This document shows positions 9,648 to 19,145 of a DNA stretch of 64,000 bases, piece after piece. The number at the start of each line of letters is the position of its first letter. The first letter of the stretch is position 1. A program made the position numbers and the translations under genes. The notes under the pieces were generated by a model. The model did no database searches. It saw only the letters and a list, made by a program, of their open reading frames with translations, and was not told where the DNA came from. Source of the stretch: Aliirhizobium smilacinae (GTDB lineage: Bacteria; Pseudomonadota; Alphaproteobacteria; Rhizobiales; Rhizobiaceae); NCBI RefSeq assembly GCF_006335145.1, contig NZ_VDMN01000004.1, positions 62,001 to 126,000 of the forward strand. The letters run 5' to 3'.

Positions 9648-11753
9648 ATGCGCCCTGCCATACTCGATCCGCTGTTTGCTTCCGCCTCGTCGCTGCCCGG
9701 TGTCGGCCCGAAGATTGCCGACCTGATCGCCAAGGTGACCGGCCGCGAGGACGCCGAGGACTGCCGTGTGGTCGATCTCCTGTTCCACGCGCCCTTCTCG
9801 CTGATCGACCGGCGCAACCGCCCCGGCATCGCGCTCGCCCCGCAAGGCTCGATCGTCACCATCGAGGGACGTGTCGATCGCCATCAGCCGCCGGCGCGCG
9901 GCACCAACCAGCCCTATCGCGTCTTCCTGCATGACGAGACCGGCGAACTGGCGCTGACGTTCTTCCGCGCCAAGGGCGACTGGCTGGCGAAATCCTTGCC
10001 GCTCGATGAACAGGTGATGGTCAGCGGCAAGGTCGACTGGTTCAACGGCCGCGCCTCCATGGTCCACCCCGATTTCATGGTGAAGGTCTCGGAAGCGCAG
10101 AACCTGGCCCTGGTCGAGCCGGTCTATCCGCTGACCGCAGGTCTCTCGCCGAAAACGCTGCGCAAGGTCATCGAGGGCGCCTTAGAGCGCCTGCCGGATT
10201 TCCCCGAATGGGCCGATGCGGCGCTGACTCAGAAGCAGAATTTCCCGCCGGTCAACGATGCCTTCCGGCATCTGCACGAACCGGAAGACGAAAAGGACAT
10301 CGATCCCAATGCGCCTGCACGGCGCCGGCTTGCCTATGACGAATTCCTCGCCGGTCAGGTGTCGCTGGCACTGGTGCGCCAGAAGATCCGCAAAGTGCCG
10401 GGCCAGCCGATCCGGGTAAAGGGCAATCTCGCCGCAAAGATCGTCCACGCCCTGCCCTTTTCACTGACACCAAGCCAGAAGACCGCGATCGAGGACATCA
10501 CCAGGGACATGGCCGGCGAAGACCGCATGTTGCGCCTGCTGCAGGGCGATGTCGGCGCCGGCAAGACGCTGGTGGCGCTGCTTTCCATGGCCGCCGCCAT
10601 CGAGGCCGGAGGACAGGCGGTGCTGATGGCACCGACCGAAATCCTCGCCCGCCAGCATTTTGCCACCATCTCGAAGCTCGCAGGCGCCGTCGGCGTCACC
10701 GTCGAGCTTCTCACCGGCCGCACCAAGGGCCGCGAGCGTGAGGCGATCGTCGAACGCATCGCCTCGGGCGAAGCGCAGATCGTCATCGGCACCCATGCGC
10801 TGTTCCAGGATACGGTCAGCTACAAGAACCTGATGATGGCCGTGGTCGACGAACAGCATCGTTTCGGCGTCCACCAGCGCCTGCGACTGACGGCCAAGGG
10901 TATCTCGCCGCATATGCTGGTGATGACCGCGACCCCCATCCCACGCACGCTGGTTCTCGCCGCCTTCGGCGACATGGACGTCTCGAAGCTCACCGAAAAA
11001 CCCGCCGGCCGCAAACCGATCCAGACCGTCACCGTCCCGACCGAACGGATCGGCGACATCGTCGCCCGCCTGAAAGGTGCGATTTCCGAGGGCAAGAAAG
11101 CCTATTGGATATGCCCGCTGGTGGAAGAATCCGACGTCTCCGAACTGATGTCGGCGGAAGAGCGTTACGCGGTTCTCGCCCGCGAACTCGGCGCCCAAAA
11201 TGTCGGCCTCGTGCATGGCCGCATGGCGGGTCCGGAAAAGGACGCCGTGATGGCCGCCTTCAAGTCCGGCGAGATCCGCATGCTGGTCGCAACAACCGTC
11301 GTCGAGGTCGGCGTCGATGTCCCGGATGCAACGATCATGGTGATCGAACATGCCGAACGGTTCGGCCTCGCCCAGTTGCACCAGCTGCGCGGCCGCGTCG
11401 GCCGCGGCGACGAGGCATCAACCTGCATCCTGCTCTACAAGGGACCGCTCAGCGAAACCGGCCATGCCCGGCTGTCGATCCTGCGCGACAGCGAGGATGG
11501 GTTCCTGATCGCCGAAGAAGACCTGAAACTGCGCGGCGAAGGCGAGTTGCTCGGCACCCGCCAATCCGGAACGCCCGGCTTCAGGATTGCCAGCCTTGCC
11601 GCCCATGCCGATCTTCTGGAGATTGCCCGCAAGGACGCGACCTATCTACTGGATCGTGACCCGGATTTGACCAGCGAACGAGGCGAAGCGGTGCGGGTGC
11701 TGCTGTACCTGCACCGTCGCGACGAGGCGATCCGGTTCCTGAGGGCCGGCTAG
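9648..11753 (+). CDS. recG: ATP-dependent DNA helicase RecG
   Basis: A 701-residue SF2 helicase that remodels stalled replication forks and branch-migrates Holliday junctions. An N-terminal OB-fold wedge domain covers about residues 60-150. The helicase core has Walker A GDVGAGKT at 300-307, DEQH at 401-404, and motif VI in HQLRGRVGRGDEAS. Length is close to that of E. coli RecG (693). The start is the ATG giving M-R-P-A-I-L; the longer open frame upstream only reads antisense to sdhE and mfd. Its stop overlaps the end of the convergent DUF502 gene by four bases. Confidence 0.96.
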   Translation: MRPAILDPLFASASSLPGVGPKIADLIAKVTGREDAEDCRVVDLLFHAPFSLIDRRNRPGIALAPQGSIVTIEGRVDRHQPPARGTNQPYRVFLHDETGELALTFFRAKGDWLAKSLPLDEQVMVSGKVDWFNGRASMVHPDFMVKVSEAQNLALVEPVYPLTAGLSPKTLRKVIEGALERLPDFPEWADAALTQKQNFPPVNDAFRHLHEPEDEKDIDPNAPARRRLAYDEFLAGQVSLALVRQKIRKVPGQPIRVKGNLAAKIVHALPFSLTPSQKTAIEDITRDMAGEDRMLRLLQGDVGAGKTLVALLSMAAAIEAGGQAVLMAPTEILARQHFATISKLAGAVGVTVELLTGRTKGREREAIVERIASGEAQIVIGTHALFQDTVSYKNLMMAVVDEQHRFGVHQRLRLTAKGISPHMLVMTATPIPRTLVLAAFGDMDVSKLTEKPAGRKPIQTVTVPTERIGDIVARLKGAISEGKKAYWICPLVEESDVSELMSAEERYAVLARELGAQNVGLVHGRMAGPEKDAVMAAFKSGEIRMLVATTVVEVGVDVPDATIMVIEHAERFGLAQLHQLRGRVGRGDEASTCILLYKGPLSETGHARLSILRDSEDGFLIAEEDLKLRGEGELLGTRQSGTPGFRIASLAAHADLLEIARKDATYLLDRDPDLTSERGEAVRVLLYLHRRDEAIRFLRAG

Positions 11754-12475
11754 GCCTCCTTCGACGCAATCTTAGCGGCCTTGGCCGCCTTCTTGCGCGG
11801 CGCTGGAAGTGCCGGGATGGCCGGCCCGTTCGGATTGTAGTCCGGCGCGATCAGGCCACCCGAGATCAGCAGTTTGGCGCCCTCTTCCGGCGTCATGTCG
11901 AGCAAAACGATCTTGCTCTTCGGTACGAACATCAGAAAACCGGCCGTCGGCACCGGCGTCGGCGGCATGAACACCGCGACCATTTCCTCGCCATTGGTAT
12001 TCAGCTTGGCCGCAATCTCGCCCTGCGCATCGCCGGCGATGAACACCAGAGCCCAGGTACCGGGCGCCGGAAATTCGACAAGTCCGCATTTCTTGAACGA
12101 GGTCGACTGTTCCTTCAGCACCGTCTCGAAGATTTGTTTGATGCTTTTATAGACGCTGCGGATCAGTGGCATGCGCTGCAGGATCGATTCGCCGAAATTG
12201 ACGATCGTCCGGCCGATCAGGTTCTTGCCGAGAAACCCGATAATGGTGATGAACACCACCGCGATCAGAAGCCCGGTTCCCGGGATCGTCACGTCGAAAT
12301 AATATTGCGGGTCGTAACGCTGTGGAATGTAGGGCGTCACCCAGCTGTCGGCCCAGTCGATGAAGGTGAAGGTCAGCCAGACGGTAATCGCCAGCGGCGC
12401 GCAAATGATCAGGCCGGTAAGGAAATTATTCCTGAGCCGACCGGCCATCGAAATGCGCTCGGGGCTCTCGGTCAT
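11750..12475 (-). CDS. DUF502 family membrane protein
   Basis: A 241-residue inner-membrane protein of the DUF502 family. Two hydrophobic helices (about residues 16-38 and 66-90) precede a conserved segment (RMPLIRSVYKSIKQ), then a soluble domain with the family's TPVPTAGFL motif. The C-terminus is a Lys/Ala-rich tail. The family has no firmly established biochemical role in bacteria. The gene may be read from its own promoter or from glmS, since it is on the same strand 112 bases downstream of glmS beyond a hairpin. Confidence 0.88.
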   Translation of the reverse strand: MTESPERISMAGRLRNNFLTGLIICAPLAITVWLTFTFIDWADSWVTPYIPQRYDPQYYFDVTIPGTGLLIAVVFITIIGFLGKNLIGRTIVNFGESILQRMPLIRSVYKSIKQIFETVLKEQSTSFKKCGLVEFPAPGTWALVFIAGDAQGEIAAKLNTNGEEMVAVFMPPTPVPTAGFLMFVPKSKIVLLDMTPEEGAKLLISGGLIAPDYNPNGPAIPALPAPRKKAAKAAKIASKEA

Positions 12476-12513
12476 ATGATTTTCCTAGAAAATTTGAACC
12501 CAAAATGATTTGG

Positions 12514-12542
12514 GCATTGTCGCCTGATACAGGCGACAATGC
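12514..12542. terminator. Strong hairpin between glmS and the DUF502 gene
   Basis: A perfect 12-bp stem (GCATTGTCGCCT / AGGCGACAATGC) with a 5-base loop. Little T-run follows on either strand (the minus strand continues CCAAATCATTTT), so it may be a weak or rho-assisted terminator for glmS. Confidence 0.6.
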
Positions 12543-12586
12543 CGGATGCGATGCTGCGATGCAAGGAAAAGCCTAAGCCGTAAATA

Positions 12587-14413
12587 TCACTCGACTGTGA
12601 CGGACTTCGCCAGATTGCGCGGCTGATCGACATCGGTGCCCATGAAGACCGCCGTGTGGTAGGCGAGCAGTTGGATCGGCAGCGAAAAGATCATCGGCGC
12701 GATGATTTCGTCGACATTCGGCAGCGTGATCGTCGCCATCGTTTCGAGCTTGGAAGCGGCCGCCCCCTTCTCGTCAGTGATGAAAATGATCTTGCCGCCG
12801 CGGGCCGCCACTTCCTGCATGTTCGACACGGTCTTTTCGAAGAACCTGTCATAGGGCGCAATCACGATCACCGGCATATGTTCGTCGATGAGCGCGATCG
12901 GCCCATGCTTCAGTTCGCCGGCGGCATACCCTTCGGCGTGAATGTAGGAGATTTCCTTGAGCTTCAGCGCGCCTTCCATGGCCAGCGGATAGCTGGTGCC
13001 GCGGCCGAGATAAAGCACGTCCTTGAAACGCGACAGATCGCGCGACAGCGTCTCGATCTGCGGCTGGATGTCGTTCAGCACCTTGCTCATGATCCGCGGC
13101 ATTTCGGCCAGATGTTTCACCATCGCCTTCTCTTCCGCCTCGGAGACGGTACCGCGCGCGCGGCCGGCGGCGATCGACAGCGATGCAAGCACCGCCAGCT
13201 GGCAGGTAAACGCCTTGGTCGAGGCAACCCCGATTTCCGGGCCGGCGAGGATCGGGAAGATCGCGTCGGATTCCCGCGCAATCGTCGATTCGCGCACGTT
13301 GACGATGGCGCCGATCTTCAGTCCCTGATCCTTGCTGTAGCGCAGCGAGGCAAGCGTATCGGCGGTTTCGCCGGATTGCGAGATAAACAGTGCAGCCTGT
13401 GTCGGCGAAAGCGGCAGTTCGCGGTAGCGGAATTCCGACGCGACATCGATCTCGACCGGCAACCGTGCATACCGCTCGAACCAGTATTTGCCGACGAGGC
13501 CAGCGAGATAGGCCGTGCCGCAGGCGGAGATGGCAAGGCCCGACAGCTTGGAGAAATCGATCGCCTTGTCAGTCGGCTTCACCGTATGGCTGGCGAAATC
13601 GACATAATGGCCGAGCGCGTGAGAGATGATCTCCGGCTGCTCGTAGATTTCCTTTTCCATGAAGTGGCGATGATTGCCCTTGTCGACCATGAAGGCGGTC
13701 GCTTGGGAAATCTGGCTTTTGCGGGTGACCGGCTTGCCCTGGTAATCCATCACCTCGAGGCCCTTGTGGTTGATGATGGCCACGTCGCCATCGACCAGAT
13801 AGGTAATCTCGTTGGTGAACGGCGACAGCGCGATCGCATCCGAGCCCAAAAACATTTCACCCTTGCCGTGGCCGATCGCCAGCGGCGGTCCGAAACGGGC
13901 CGACAGGATCGTGCCCGGATCGTCCTCAAACATCACGACGAGCGCATAGGCGCCCGAGACGCGGTTCAGCATGGCCAGCATCGCCTCGCGATGGCCAAGA
14001 CCCTCGCGGGTATATTTGGCCAGAAGATGGGCGACGACTTCGGTATCCGTCTGGCTGGTAAAGACGGCGCCGTCAGCGATCAGCTCATCCTTCAGCTCGG
14101 AAAAATTCTCGATGATACCGTTATGCACGACGGCGACGCCATCGACGAAATGCGGATGGGCATTGGCCTCGTTCGGCACGCCATGGGTCGCCCAGCGGGT
14201 GTGTGCGATACCGATCAAACCGGGCAGCTGCTCGCCGTCGAGCTTCTTTTCGAGGTTGAACAGTTTGCCTTCCGCCCGGCGGCGATCGAGCTTGCCTTCG
14301 TGGATCGTTGCCACACCAGCGGAATCATAACCGCGATATTCGAGCCTACGCAGCGCATCCACCAGACGCGCCGCAACCGGCTCTTGACCGACGATACCAA
14401 CAATCCCGCACAT
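12587..14413 (-). CDS. glmS: Glutamine--fructose-6-phosphate aminotransferase (isomerizing)
   Basis: A 608-residue enzyme that makes glucosamine-6-phosphate from fructose-6-phosphate and glutamine, the first step to UDP-GlcNAc. The N-terminal glutaminase domain begins MCGIVGI, with Cys2 as nucleophile after Met removal, and has the HTRWATHG and HNGIIEN motifs. Two SIS sugar-isomerase domains follow (ISACGTAYLAG; SQSGETADT; LGRGTSYPLAMEGALKLKE), and the C-terminus ends in PRNLAKSVTVE as in the family. It lies 111 bases downstream of glmU on the same strand, so the two steps of the same pathway are probably cotranscribed. Confidence 0.98.
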   Translation of the reverse strand: MCGIVGIVGQEPVAARLVDALRRLEYRGYDSAGVATIHEGKLDRRRAEGKLFNLEKKLDGEQLPGLIGIAHTRWATHGVPNEANAHPHFVDGVAVVHNGIIENFSELKDELIADGAVFTSQTDTEVVAHLLAKYTREGLGHREAMLAMLNRVSGAYALVVMFEDDPGTILSARFGPPLAIGHGKGEMFLGSDAIALSPFTNEITYLVDGDVAIINHKGLEVMDYQGKPVTRKSQISQATAFMVDKGNHRHFMEKEIYEQPEIISHALGHYVDFASHTVKPTDKAIDFSKLSGLAISACGTAYLAGLVGKYWFERYARLPVEIDVASEFRYRELPLSPTQAALFISQSGETADTLASLRYSKDQGLKIGAIVNVRESTIARESDAIFPILAGPEIGVASTKAFTCQLAVLASLSIAAGRARGTVSEAEEKAMVKHLAEMPRIMSKVLNDIQPQIETLSRDLSRFKDVLYLGRGTSYPLAMEGALKLKEISYIHAEGYAAGELKHGPIALIDEHMPVIVIAPYDRFFEKTVSNMQEVAARGGKIIFITDEKGAAASKLETMATITLPNVDEIIAPMIFSLPIQLLAYHTAVFMGTDVDQPRNLAKSVTVE

Positions 14414-14524
14414 ACAGGCTTCTCCAAAAGTGATTCAATCTGGGCGAATTCCTACCCGATTGCGAACGCCAGGCAATCAGTGCCGAGGTCACTTTCGGTA
14501 TCGGGCGGTAACGCGCTGCGGTTT

Positions 14525-15886
14525 CTATTTTTTCGCTGTCTTCGCAGCCTTGATCGCCAGCGCCCGTTCGCGGATCGCGACCGCCCGTTCCGGCTTTATC
14601 TCCTGCCACGCGCGACCGAAGGCGAGCGCATCATCCGGCACGTTTTCGGTGATGACGCTGCCGGAGGCGATATAAGCGCCATCGCCGATCGACACGGGTG
14701 CGACGAGCGACGAATTGGACCCGACAAAAGAGTTCGCCCCGATGCGGGTTTCGAACTTGTTCACTCCGTCGTAATTGCAGGTGATCGTGCCGGCGCCGAT
14801 ATTGGCATGGGCGCCGATCACCGCATCGCCGATATAGGTCAGGTGGTTGACCTTGGCGCCCTCGCCCACCTTGCCGTTCTTCACCTCGCAGAAATTGCCG
14901 ACCTTCGACCCTTGCGCCAGATCCGCGCCCGGGCGCAGCCGCGCGAATGGCCCGACCGTGGCACCGGCGCTAACATGCGCGCCCTCGATATGCGAAAACG
15001 CGTGGATGACCGCACCACTGTCGATCGTCACACCGGGGCCGAAAACCACATTCGGCTCGATCAGCGCGTCCTGGCCGATTTGTGTATCGAAAGCCAGAAA
15101 CACCGTCTCCGGCGCGATGATCGACACGCCCGATACCATCAGCTCATGGCGCCGGCGCTCCTGCCACAGCTTTTCGATATAAGCCAGTTCGGCGCGATTG
15201 TTGCAGCCGGTCAGTTCGGTTTCCGGCGCATCGACGGCCACAACCTTGCCGCCTTCGGCACGGGCGATCTCGACGAGATCTGTGAGGTAATATTCGCCCT
15301 TGGCATTACTGTTGCCGATCTTGTCGAGCAGCGACAGCGCCTTCTTCCCATTGATCGCCATGAGCCCGCTATTGCACCAGGTGACCTTGCGCTCCTCGTC
15401 CGTCGCATCCTTTTCCTCGCGGATGGCGACGAGTTCGCCGCTCTCGACCAGCAGCCGGCCGTAACCGAAAGGCTTGTCGGTATGGAAACCGATGACGACG
15501 ACGTCAGCGCCTTCGGCCAGCTTTTCGCGCGCCGCCGCAAACGGCGCAGCGGTGATCAGCGGCACGTCGCCATAGGCGACCAGTACGTCGTCGAAACCGT
15601 CGGCGATCGCTTCGCGGGCGGCCAGAACCGCATGCCCGGTGCCGAGCCTTTCGGTCTGCAGGAAGGAGCGCACCGAAATCCCGTCGAGCGAACCGGCCTT
15701 GGCGACCTTCTCCGCATCTCGTCCGACGACCAGCGCTGCATCGGTCATCCCCGCAGACGCCACCGCCGCCATCACATGCGCGATCATCGGCCGACCGGCG
15801 ACCGGGTGCAGCACTTTCGACATCGACGATTTCATCCGCGTGCTGTCGCCGGCGGCGAGGATGACGGCAAGGCATGAACGGCTCAT
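14525..15886 (-). CDS. glmU: Bifunctional GlmU: GlcNAc-1-P uridyltransferase and GlcN-1-P acetyltransferase
   Basis: A 453-residue cytoplasmic enzyme for the last two steps to UDP-GlcNAc, the precursor of peptidoglycan and LPS. The N-terminal nucleotidyltransferase domain has LAAGDSTRMKS at about residue 10, a variant of the usual LAAGxGTRM loop with Asp-Ser, and the VLHPVAGRPM motif. The left-handed beta-helix acetyltransferase domain begins near residue 255 and includes GNFCEVKN and ITCNYDGVNKF. A run of Lys/Ala closes the protein. It precedes glmS in a probable two-gene unit. Confidence 0.97.
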   Translation of the reverse strand: MSRSCLAVILAAGDSTRMKSSMSKVLHPVAGRPMIAHVMAAVASAGMTDAALVVGRDAEKVAKAGSLDGISVRSFLQTERLGTGHAVLAAREAIADGFDDVLVAYGDVPLITAAPFAAAREKLAEGADVVVIGFHTDKPFGYGRLLVESGELVAIREEKDATDEERKVTWCNSGLMAINGKKALSLLDKIGNSNAKGEYYLTDLVEIARAEGGKVVAVDAPETELTGCNNRAELAYIEKLWQERRRHELMVSGVSIIAPETVFLAFDTQIGQDALIEPNVVFGPGVTIDSGAVIHAFSHIEGAHVSAGATVGPFARLRPGADLAQGSKVGNFCEVKNGKVGEGAKVNHLTYIGDAVIGAHANIGAGTITCNYDGVNKFETRIGANSFVGSNSSLVAPVSIGDGAYIASGSVITENVPDDALAFGRAWQEIKPERAVAIRERALAIKAAKTAKK

Positions 15887-15965
15887 AGAGAATCTCCTTC
15901 GGCAATTGCTCGCTGTTTAGCAGCAACAATCTTGCGGTGCGATAAACGCCTTGTATCGGCGGGAA

Positions 15966-15995
15966 ACAAAAAGGGCGCCCGAAGACGCCCTTTCG
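15966..15995 (-). terminator. Rho-independent terminator of the BMP transporter operon
   Basis: On the minus strand a 7-bp GC-rich stem (AAGGGCG / CGCCCTT) is followed by a T-rich tract (CTTTTTG). It lies 20 bases after the stop of the BMP binding-protein gene. Confidence 0.85.
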
Positions 15996-16015
15996 ATCCA
16001 TGCAGTGAAGAAGGC

Positions 16016-17089
16016 TTACTTCGGCAGCTTGTCGTCCACACCTTCGATGTAGAAGTTCATTCCGAGCAGAACGCCGTCTTCGGCCTTCTCGCCAGCCTTC
16101 AGCCATTCCGAACCGTCCTGCTTCTTGATCGGGCCGGTGAACGGATGCAACTCACCCGACTTGATCTTGGCTTCGGTCTCTTCCGCCATAGCCTTCACGT
16201 CGTCCGGCATGTTGGTATAGGGCGCCATGGTCAGGATGCCGTCCTTCAGGCCGTCCCAGATCTGTTCAGACTTCCACGAACCGTCGAGGACAGCATTGGT
16301 GCGCTTGATGTAATAGGCGCCCCATGTGTCGACGATTGCCGTCAGCTGCGTCTTCGGGCCAGCGGCGATCATGTCGGATGCCTGGCCGAAGGCCGGGATG
16401 CCGCGCTCGGCAGCAACCTGCATCGGAGCGGTCGTATCGGTATGCTGCGTCAGGATATCGACGCCCTGGTCGATCAGTGCCTTGGCGGCGTCGGCTTCCT
16501 TGCCCGGGTCGAACCAGGTATTGGCCCAGACGACCTTCAGCTTGAACTCGGGATTGATCGACTTCGCACCCAGTTCGAACGCATTGATGCCCATCACCAC
16601 TTCCGGGATCGGGAAGGATGCGATGTAGCCGGCGACGCCCTTTTTCGACATCTTGGCCGCGATCTGGCCCTGGATGTAACGGCCTTCATAGAAGCGGGAA
16701 TTGTAGGTCGCAAGGTTGGCAGCGGCCTTGAAGCCGGTTGCGTGCTCGAACTTCACGTCCGGGAATTTGGCGGCAACCTTGACCGTCGCATCCATGAAGC
16801 CGAACGACGTCGTGTAGATCAGGGCGCAACCGGAGCGGGCCATACGTTCGATGGCGCGTTCCGCATCAGGGCCTTCCGGCACGCTTTCGAGGAACGGCGT
16901 CTCGATCTTGCTGTCGAGAGCCTTCTGCAGCGCCTGGCGCCCGAGGTCGTGCGCCTGGGTCCAGCCGCCATCCGTCTTGGAGCCGACATAGATGAAGCAG
17001 ATCTTCTTCTTTTCCTGAGCCGACGCACTGCCGGCGAAACCGCCGACCACAGCGGCTGTAGCTGCCAGCGCAATAATGAGTTTCTTCAT
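16016..17089 (-). CDS. BMP-family ABC transporter substrate-binding protein (nucleoside-type)
   Basis: A 357-residue periplasmic binding protein of the basic membrane protein (Med/PnrA-like) family. It has a signal peptide (MKKLIIALAA to S-A-S-A-Q, about 24 residues), then the characteristic CFIYVGSKTDGGWTQAHD segment with the Asp and Trp contacts for a purine nucleoside-type ligand. Relatives bind nucleosides or purines. I chose the internal Met at 17089 because it gives a proper signal peptide; the open frame extends 15 codons further upstream. It is the last gene of a four-gene transporter operon, behind the ATPase and two permeases. Confidence 0.92.
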   Translation of the reverse strand: MKKLIIALAATAAVVGGFAGSASAQEKKKICFIYVGSKTDGGWTQAHDLGRQALQKALDSKIETPFLESVPEGPDAERAIERMARSGCALIYTTSFGFMDATVKVAAKFPDVKFEHATGFKAAANLATYNSRFYEGRYIQGQIAAKMSKKGVAGYIASFPIPEVVMGINAFELGAKSINPEFKLKVVWANTWFDPGKEADAAKALIDQGVDILTQHTDTTAPMQVAAERGIPAFGQASDMIAAGPKTQLTAIVDTWGAYYIKRTNAVLDGSWKSEQIWDGLKDGILTMAPYTNMPDDVKAMAEETEAKIKSGELHPFTGPIKKQDGSEWLKAGEKAEDGVLLGMNFYIEGVDDKLPK

Positions 17090-17130
17090 TTCCCAACCTC
17101 TGATGGAGTATGACATTGACGTTAACGCGG

Positions 17131-18057
17131 TCACCGATCGGGGACAAATGGTTTTCCGAGCGAAGCCGGCGTGTTGATGAGCGTCGTGCGACGATTATGC
17201 GAAATGATGATCAGCACGACAATAGTTGCGATGTAAGGGAGCGCCGAAAGCAGCTGCGACGGAATGGCGATTCCGCCGCTCTGCGCGAGCAGCTGGGCAT
17301 GCAGCTGCCCGATGCCGACGGCACCGAACAGATAACCGCCCGCCAGCAACCGCAACGGACGCCAGGATGCGAACACGACCAGCGCCAGCGCGATCCAGCC
17401 GCGGCCGGCCGACATGTTTTCCACCCATTGCGGCGTATAGACGAGCGACAGCTGTGCTCCGGCAAGACCGGCGCAGGCGCCACCGAACAGAACGGCCAGA
17501 TAGCGCGTCCGCACGACGTTGATGCCGAGCGCATGCGCCGAACCGTGATTGTCACCAATGGCGCGCATCTTCAGCCCGGCGCGGCTCCTGAACAGGAACC
17601 AGCTGATGCCGAACACGAGCGCGATCGACATGTAGAAAATCAGGTCCTGGGAGAACAGCACGCGCCCGAAGAACGGGATGTTGGACAGAAGCGGAATGAC
17701 GATCGCCGGCAGGCGTACGCCCGGCATGCCGACAAAAGATTCGCCGAGCTGGCCGGACAGGCCTAGGCCCAGGATCGTCAGCGCCAGACCGGTCGCCACT
17801 TGGTTGGCGACGAGCGTCAGCGTCAGGAACCCGAACAGCAACGAGAACAGGCCGCCACCGACAATGCCGCCGAGGATGCCGAGATAAGGTGAGCCAGTGA
17901 GCTGCGCGGTCGCGAACGCGGCCACCGCCCCCATGATCATCATTCCCTCGACGCCGAGATTGAGCACGCCCGAGCGCTCCGTCACCAGTTCGCCGAGAGC
18001 GGCGATGACGAGAGGTGTCGATGCGGTGATGACAGTCAGAAGGATCGCTTCGAACAT
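17131..18057 (-). CDS. ABC transporter permease (BMP/nucleoside system, second permease)
   Basis: A 308-residue inner-membrane permease of the BPD_transp_2 type, with about eight helices. The N-terminus MFEAILLTVI and the LGVEGMMIMGAVAAF segment are typical of the YufQ/NupQ partner of BMP systems. Its ATG overlaps the TGA of the preceding permease by one base (TGATG), so translation is probably coupled. The longer reading frame upstream is only the other strand frame of the first permease. Confidence 0.92.
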   Translation of the reverse strand: MFEAILLTVITASTPLVIAALGELVTERSGVLNLGVEGMMIMGAVAAFATAQLTGSPYLGILGGIVGGGLFSLLFGFLTLTLVANQVATGLALTILGLGLSGQLGESFVGMPGVRLPAIVIPLLSNIPFFGRVLFSQDLIFYMSIALVFGISWFLFRSRAGLKMRAIGDNHGSAHALGINVVRTRYLAVLFGGACAGLAGAQLSLVYTPQWVENMSAGRGWIALALVVFASWRPLRLLAGGYLFGAVGIGQLHAQLLAQSGGIAIPSQLLSALPYIATIVVLIIISHNRRTTLINTPASLGKPFVPDR

Positions 18058-19145
18058 CAGCTTTTTCCCTCCTGTGCCGCGGATGGATTGAGGATCAGGC
18101 GGATCCGGTAATGGATCAGCGTATCGCAGGAGAGCACGAAAAACAGGATCAGCCCCTGGAAGACGCGGCTCACCTTGTCGGAAATGCCGAGCGAAAGCTG
18201 TGCCGCCTCGCCGCCGAGATAGGTAAGCGCCAGCACGAAACCCGACGCGATGATGCCGAGCGGATTGAGGCGCCCGAGAAAGGCGACGATGATCGCGGTA
18301 AATCCATAACCCGGCGAGATCACCGGCTGCACATGGCCGATCGAGCCGGACACTTCGGAAATCCCGGCAAGCCCTGCAAGCGCACCGGAGAGCAGCATCG
18401 AGAACCACACCATGTTGCGCGCCGAAAAACCGGCGAACCGACCTGCCCGTTCGGATTGGCCAAGCACCGAAACCTGGAAACCCTTGAGCATGAAGCGCAT
18501 CATGAACCACAGTGCCACGGCCGCGATCAGCGCGAAGATGATGCCGAGATGCGCGCGCCCCGAATCGAGGATTTCGGGCAGCACCGCTTCCGGCTGGAAA
18601 CTTTTCGTCTGCGGAAAATTGTAGCCTTGCGGATCGCGCCACGGGCCGCGCACCAGCCAGTCGAGAAACAGCTGCGCGATATAGACCAGCATCAGGCTGG
18701 TCAGGATCTCGTTGGTATTGAACCGCGTCTTCAACAGCGCCGGAATGCCCGCATAAAGCGCGCCGCCGATCATTCCCATGACCAGCATCAGCGGCAGGAT
18801 CAGCGGCGAATGCCAGTCGGGGTTCAGCACCGGCAGGATCGAGCCGGTGATCGCCCCGATGGTGAACTGACCCTCTGCGCCGATATTCCAGTTGTTCGAA
18901 CGGAAACAGATCGACAGGCCGACAGCGATCAGGATCAGCGGCGCCGCCTTGATTGCCAGTTCGTGCAGCGACCAGACATCGAGCAGCGGCTCGACGAAAT
19001 AGATATAGAGCGACCCGAGCGGTTTTTTCCCCAGCAGCCCGAACATGATCGCGCCCGCCACCAGTGTCAGCACCAGCGCAAGCAGGGGCGACAGGATGGA
19101 GAAGAGGGTGGACGTATTCGCCCGCTTCTGCAGTTCAATGCGCAT
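18057..19145 (-). CDS. ABC transporter permease (BMP/nucleoside system, first permease)
   Basis: A 362-residue inner-membrane permease of the BPD_transp_2 type (YufP/NupP-like). The conserved core is GLSICFRSNNWNIGAEGQF near residue 80, found in permeases of BMP-family importers. About ten hydrophobic segments are present. The start overlaps the end of the upstream ATPase gene by 11 bases, and the end overlaps the next permease by one base. With the ATPase, second permease and BMP protein it makes a complete importer. Confidence 0.93.
   Translation of the reverse strand: MRIELQKRANTSTLFSILSPLLALVLTLVAGAIMFGLLGKKPLGSLYIYFVEPLLDVWSLHELAIKAAPLILIAVGLSICFRSNNWNIGAEGQFTIGAITGSILPVLNPDWHSPLILPLMLVMGMIGGALYAGIPALLKTRFNTNEILTSLMLVYIAQLFLDWLVRGPWRDPQGYNFPQTKSFQPEAVLPEILDSGRAHLGIIFALIAAVALWFMMRFMLKGFQVSVLGQSERAGRFAGFSARNMVWFSMLLSGALAGLAGISEVSGSIGHVQPVISPGYGFTAIIVAFLGRLNPLGIIASGFVLALTYLGGEAAQLSLGISDKVSRVFQGLILFFVLSCDTLIHYRIRLILNPSAAQEGKS

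Noticed and set aside
14414..14524. Possible glmS ribozyme
   Set aside because: The glmU-glmS gap is only 111 bases with no recognisable ribozyme core, and that ribozyme is typical of Gram-positive bacteria.
12656..15877. Very long plus-strand open frame (1073 codons) opposite glmS and glmU
   Set aside because: It is antisense to two unmistakable genes, is rich in Arg/His/Asp as shadow frames of GC-rich genes are, and matches no family.
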